A stretch of DNA of 64,000 bases. Source: Mucilaginibacter sp. (GTDB taxonomy: Bacteria; Bacteroidota; Bacteroidia; Sphingobacteriales; Sphingobacteriaceae). Under the pieces are notes generated by a model, which was not told where the DNA came from, searched no databases, and saw only the letters and a program-made list of their open reading frames with translations. Shown piece by piece: positions 61,113 to 64,000 of the stretch. The position numbers were made by a program, and so were the translations under genes. The stretch covers positions 1 through 64,000 of the forward strand of contig NZ_JAQBOC010000088.1 of NCBI RefSeq assembly GCF_028288225.1, written 5' to 3'. Numbering within the stretch: position 1 is the stretch's first letter; each line of letters starts with the position of its first letter.

Positions 61113-61148
61113 AAAAAAAAATGCGTTCCGGATCTCGTCCCGGAACGC
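61113..61148 (-). terminator. Terminator of the GH76 gene
   Basis: GCGTTCCGG (61123-61131) pairs perfectly with CCGGAACGC (61140-61148) around an 8-base loop. On the minus strand it is followed by a run of T (complement of 61113-61121). It lies 65 bases after the stop of the GH76 gene at 61213. Confidence 0.85.
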
Positions 61149-61212
61149 TCTTCTTAAATCGTAAATAATTTTGTTCAACTATATCCCTTAAACACCGTTG
61201 TCTTTGTTTTGT

Positions 61213-62439
61213 TTAACGATAGTTAGATAATAAGATCTGCGTTCTTTGCATCCACGCCTGGTCAACACCTTCCATCCGGGTATCTATGTTACTTCCGTCA
61301 AAATTGCAAAATGTATAGTAACCATAGTTGGTAACATTTCGTAATTTACTGTTCATGTAATCTATATTTTGCTGTGCATAATCAAGCCAGGCAGTATTAC
61401 CATCAGTCTGGTAAAGCCTGATCATTGCCTGCGATCCCCAAACACACCAGGCCGGGTTGATCCTGCCATCTGTTGTATTAAAAATGTACACATGGTAAGT
61501 GCTATTCCACAAGGTAGTATTCATACTAATGCCCAGATTCTGCGCTTTGGTTGTATAGCTGCTATTGCTCATTATGGTGGCATATAAAAGATCAGCTTCA
61601 AGCATTATAGCATTATCATAAGTAAATTTCTCAGTGTGTTTGGTACCTGAACCTCCTCCGTCAATCTTCCAGATATACAGGCCTGTGGTACTATCAAACA
61701 TATTTGTTTCCAACCATGTTTTAACCGAGTTTGCCCAGTCGCGGTAATAGGTTTGCCCTGTTACCTGGTATAATTTCAGAAACAGCTGCATAGCTAAACC
61801 ATTGGTTTGCGTTGGCTTCAGGTCCTTAGTGCCTGAGTGCCACCAAAACCCGCCCCCGTAAGTTGTATCCCACAGGCCGCTATTCATTAACCAGTTGGCA
61901 ACAGCTTTTGCCGAGTTTAAATAGTTGGTTTGAGTGGTTCCTGTAGTTACGTTGTAGGCATCGAGATAAACAAGACCGCTTAAGGAATTATCATCAACAT
62001 ATTTATCACCGCCTGCTCCGGAACCATCAACATTGGCAGCAGAAAAATAGCCACCCGTCGGTGCAGAACTGTCCCACATGTGGTTCATCCACGTGTATGA
62101 ATTATTCATATAAGAAGCATACCTCGAATCACCCGCCTGGATCATTGCAGCATCAGCATAAATCTGACTTACATTATACCATTCATAGCAGCTGTTTGTT
62201 GTGAGATTTACTTTGTAGCTATTGTAGCTTGTTAATATATTACCTACGACAAATGCATGTGTATCCTGCGCTTTTGCCCAATAAGCCGAGGTTGACCCGT
62301 TAACCTTAAGATGGCTTGTAGTTTGATCTTTCGCTTTAGACGGGTCAGCATTAATTTTGACATTGTCTTTTTTGCACGAGGCCATAGTTGCAATAAAAGC
62401 CAATGCCGCTAAACCCCTGATAAAGTGTTGTTTTTTCAT
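61213..62439 (-). CDS. GH76 alpha-1,6-mannanase-like lipoprotein
   Basis: About 408 residues from MKKQHFIRGLAALAFIATMA. The lipobox (MASCKK) anchors it to the outer membrane. The GH76 (alpha/alpha)6 pattern is clear: YVDDNSLSGLVYLDAYN with the catalytic Asp pair, YGGGFWWHSGTKDLKPTQT and FTYDNAIMLEADLLYATI, and the catalytic-domain end YGYYTFCNFDG. It hydrolyses internal alpha-1,6-mannosidic bonds of yeast-type mannan. A longer start would add a non-signal leader, so I chose 62439. Confidence 0.9.
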   Translation of the reverse strand: MKKQHFIRGLAALAFIATMASCKKDNVKINADPSKAKDQTTSHLKVNGSTSAYWAKAQDTHAFVVGNILTSYNSYKVNLTTNSCYEWYNVSQIYADAAMIQAGDSRYASYMNNSYTWMNHMWDSSAPTGGYFSAANVDGSGAGGDKYVDDNSLSGLVYLDAYNVTTGTTQTNYLNSAKAVANWLMNSGLWDTTYGGGFWWHSGTKDLKPTQTNGLAMQLFLKLYQVTGQTYYRDWANSVKTWLETNMFDSTTGLYIWKIDGGGSGTKHTEKFTYDNAIMLEADLLYATIMSNSSYTTKAQNLGISMNTTLWNSTYHVYIFNTTDGRINPAWCVWGSQAMIRLYQTDGNTAWLDYAQQNIDYMNSKLRNVTNYGYYTFCNFDGSNIDTRMEGVDQAWMQRTQILLSNYR

Positions 62440-62602
62440 AATATTAATTTTTAAATTGGTTTCTATTATATTAATCCAACACATCCAATCCAGCGAACTA
62501 TCTGTTAAAATAATTGCTAATGCATAGCTTATCTTTATTTAAATATGTAATAATGTATGTACATTTTTATTAGCAAGATTTCACTATATATTTATTTAAT
62601 AA

Positions 62603-63817
62603 TCAATTCTTTCTACTACTTTCCAGCTTACTCAGCCGGGCGTATAATTCAGCAATACAAGCCTCATCAAGCAGCCATTTTGGCTTTTTAATTTGGGCAT
62701 CGTCAGCGGTCCAAGTATTTGTTAGCAATCCGTATTTATCAGTTGTATTTTGCCATGCGTAATCAAGGTCTTTTCCTATAGTCTCTATATAGTTATAATT
62801 GCCATCAACCTTATATAAAGCCTCATAGCCACGGAACAGCACTGTTACAAACCAGGGCAAATCCATACTAATGGAAAGATGCGGATCATGCTTCAGATCA
62901 CTGAAATGTTTATATGCGCCATTCGCTGTAACCTGGGCATCTTTAAGATAAGTCTTATTATGTGTAAATTGATATAAAAGCACTCCTGCCTCAAGCATAG
63001 AGCCCGAATTATAAGTATAGTAAACCTTATTAGCTTTGCCGTCTATCGTTTTTTTATCATTCCAATAAGCCCCGGCAGAGTCGCGCAGATTGGTATGCAT
63101 CCAATTATAAAAGCGTTTTCCCCAGGTTAAATAATATGGATCTTTAGTTGCCTGGTAAAGTTTAAGTGCTACCAATGTAGCCATTCCGTTACTGCAGGCC
63201 GGCTTCTGGTCCTTATGTCCTTCAAGCCAGGTAACCCCTCCCCCAAGCTGATCATCCCATCCGCTTATAATAAATTTGAAAGCTGTTTTGGCATGGGTTA
63301 AGTAAAGTGGGTTCTTTGTGTTAAAATAAGCTTCCAAATATTCAATACCCACAAGCCCGTTGTCATCGTAATAACGGTCATCCTTTTCAAACATTGACGG
63401 ATAGGCCTGGTAACCAACCGGTTTGCGTTTGGTGTCAAGATATTTCTCCATTCCCATTGCCATGCTATCCAGGTATGGCAGATATTTTTTATGCTCTGCC
63501 GGGATCTGTAACAATGCATTTGTTGCGGAAAAAACACCTGAATAAGGCCACAAAAAACTAACCTCTTTTTCCTTAACCTTGTCCCCTTGCATATAATCAA
63601 GAGAATCATTTTTTGATGAAGGGTAATTTTCTAAGAACAGGCATTTATATTTTGGAACACGATAGTATTTCCAGATCTTACTATACATAAGCTCTGCTCT
63701 TTGCAAATATTCTTTCGATTTTTTGTCCTGCTGGGCAACAGCAACTGTGCTAAACAGGGATAGCCCGGCCAAAACAAACAATGCAGATTTTATTCTAATA
63801 ATTGAATAGGTACTCAT
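62603..63817 (-). CDS. GH76-family secreted glycoside hydrolase
   Basis: 404 residues. A signal peptide (ALFVLAGLSLFSTVAVAQ) precedes the same fold as the previous gene: DRYYDDNGLVGIEYLEAYFN with the Asp pair, LGGGVTWLEGHKDQKPACSN and YYTYNSGSMLEAGVLLYQF. There is no lipobox Cys, so it is periplasmic. It probably cleaves shorter alpha-1,6-mannosyl chains. It is followed by the gene at 61213 at 118 bases, and preceded by GH92. Confidence 0.88.
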   Translation of the reverse strand: MSTYSIIRIKSALFVLAGLSLFSTVAVAQQDKKSKEYLQRAELMYSKIWKYYRVPKYKCLFLENYPSSKNDSLDYMQGDKVKEKEVSFLWPYSGVFSATNALLQIPAEHKKYLPYLDSMAMGMEKYLDTKRKPVGYQAYPSMFEKDDRYYDDNGLVGIEYLEAYFNTKNPLYLTHAKTAFKFIISGWDDQLGGGVTWLEGHKDQKPACSNGMATLVALKLYQATKDPYYLTWGKRFYNWMHTNLRDSAGAYWNDKKTIDGKANKVYYTYNSGSMLEAGVLLYQFTHNKTYLKDAQVTANGAYKHFSDLKHDPHLSISMDLPWFVTVLFRGYEALYKVDGNYNYIETIGKDLDYAWQNTTDKYGLLTNTWTADDAQIKKPKWLLDEACIAELYARLSKLESSRKN

Positions 63818-63852
63818 AGATGAATTTTATAAATTTTATTTATCTGGTTAAA

Positions 63853-64000
63853 CTATTGTGCAGATGGGGGCGGGGTTTTAGTCCCCCAGGCCTTATTTGG
63901 CTGGCTTCCCATGGTAAATACCATTTTACCACCCTTCATCAGTTCGTCCCGGTACAACCAGCAGTTATTTAGCTGTTTGCCATTAAACTCAACTGATTGT
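63853..64000 (-). CDS. GH92 alpha-mannosidase C-terminus (partial)
   Basis: The minus-strand frame that is open to the window end reads SVEFNGKQLNNCWLYRDELM, then KGGKMVFTMGSQPNKAWG and a proline-rich end before TAG at 63853-63855. This is the typical C-terminal strand of GH92 calcium-dependent exo-alpha-mannosidases. About 49 residues are visible. With the GH76 enzymes it makes an alpha-mannan degradation set. The rest of the gene lies beyond the window. Confidence 0.78.
   Translation of the reverse strand, partial: QSVEFNGKQLNNCWLYRDELMKGGKMVFTMGSQPNKAWGTKTPPPSAQ

Overview
The window reads as chromosomal DNA of a Bacteroidota bacterium, most likely Sphingobacteriaceae (Mucilaginibacter/Pedobacter-like). 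Evidence: TAnnTTTG-type promoter boxes, few Shine-Dalgarno sequences, a UpxY-type antiterminator, and GH76/GH92 mannan enzymes. The genus is inferred from gene content, not from a marker gene.

Region 1 (1-17.7 kb) is an accessory patchwork, visibly GC-richer than the rest at its left end. It holds a partial F420-reductase-like gene; an ArsR-led operon (ArsR, SRPBCC protein, a frameshifted membrane protein, two glyoxalase-fold proteins, a PEP mutase/isocitrate lyase-like enzyme); a frameshifted DHFR-like gene followed by an attC-like hairpin; a condensation-domain protein; small VOC/DUF1801/DUF5655 genes; a 443-residue protein resembling the helical domain of delta-endotoxins; an ECF sigma factor with a membrane partner; an esterase; an NTF2-like protein behind two CRP-type palindromes; an ATP-grasp protein; and a DUF4386 membrane protein. 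Degenerate copies or 3' ends of an initiator-like tRNA-Met(CAT), several followed by a near-identical terminator hairpin, separate these cassettes, and truncated genes lie at some junctions. This suggests repeated insertion and decay at a tRNA-derived site. No integrase is visible.

Region 2 (17.7-25.4 kb) carries a BamA/TamA-type barrel protein, an MBOAT acyltransferase with an SGNH-like partner, an HTH regulator, a receiver protein with Glu in place of the phospho-Asp, and a PAS-AraC-PAS-PAS regulator.

Region 3 (25.4-57.6 kb) is a large exopolysaccharide/capsule locus on the minus strand. It starts with Wza and Wzc-type genes, then UpxY, a nucleotide-sugar dehydrogenase, a Wzx-type flippase, aminotransferases, glycosyltransferases, a deacetylase, a PglC-like initiating phosphoglycosyltransferase, a Wzy-type polymerase, AsnB, FemAB/GNAT proteins, a uronate epimerase, a secreted pectate lyase, and a CapD/PglF-type dehydratase. 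GlmS, which makes the amino-sugar precursor, lies just upstream. The wza and glmS promoters share a -7 box and the same TTTACA-N5-TGTAAA palindrome at identical 102-bp spacing, so the two units are probably co-regulated.

Region 4 (57.9-64 kb) has a zinc alcohol dehydrogenase, a DUF1080 protein, a secreted protein of unknown function, and the start of an alpha-mannan degradation locus (two GH76 enzymes and the C-terminus of a GH92 mannosidase).
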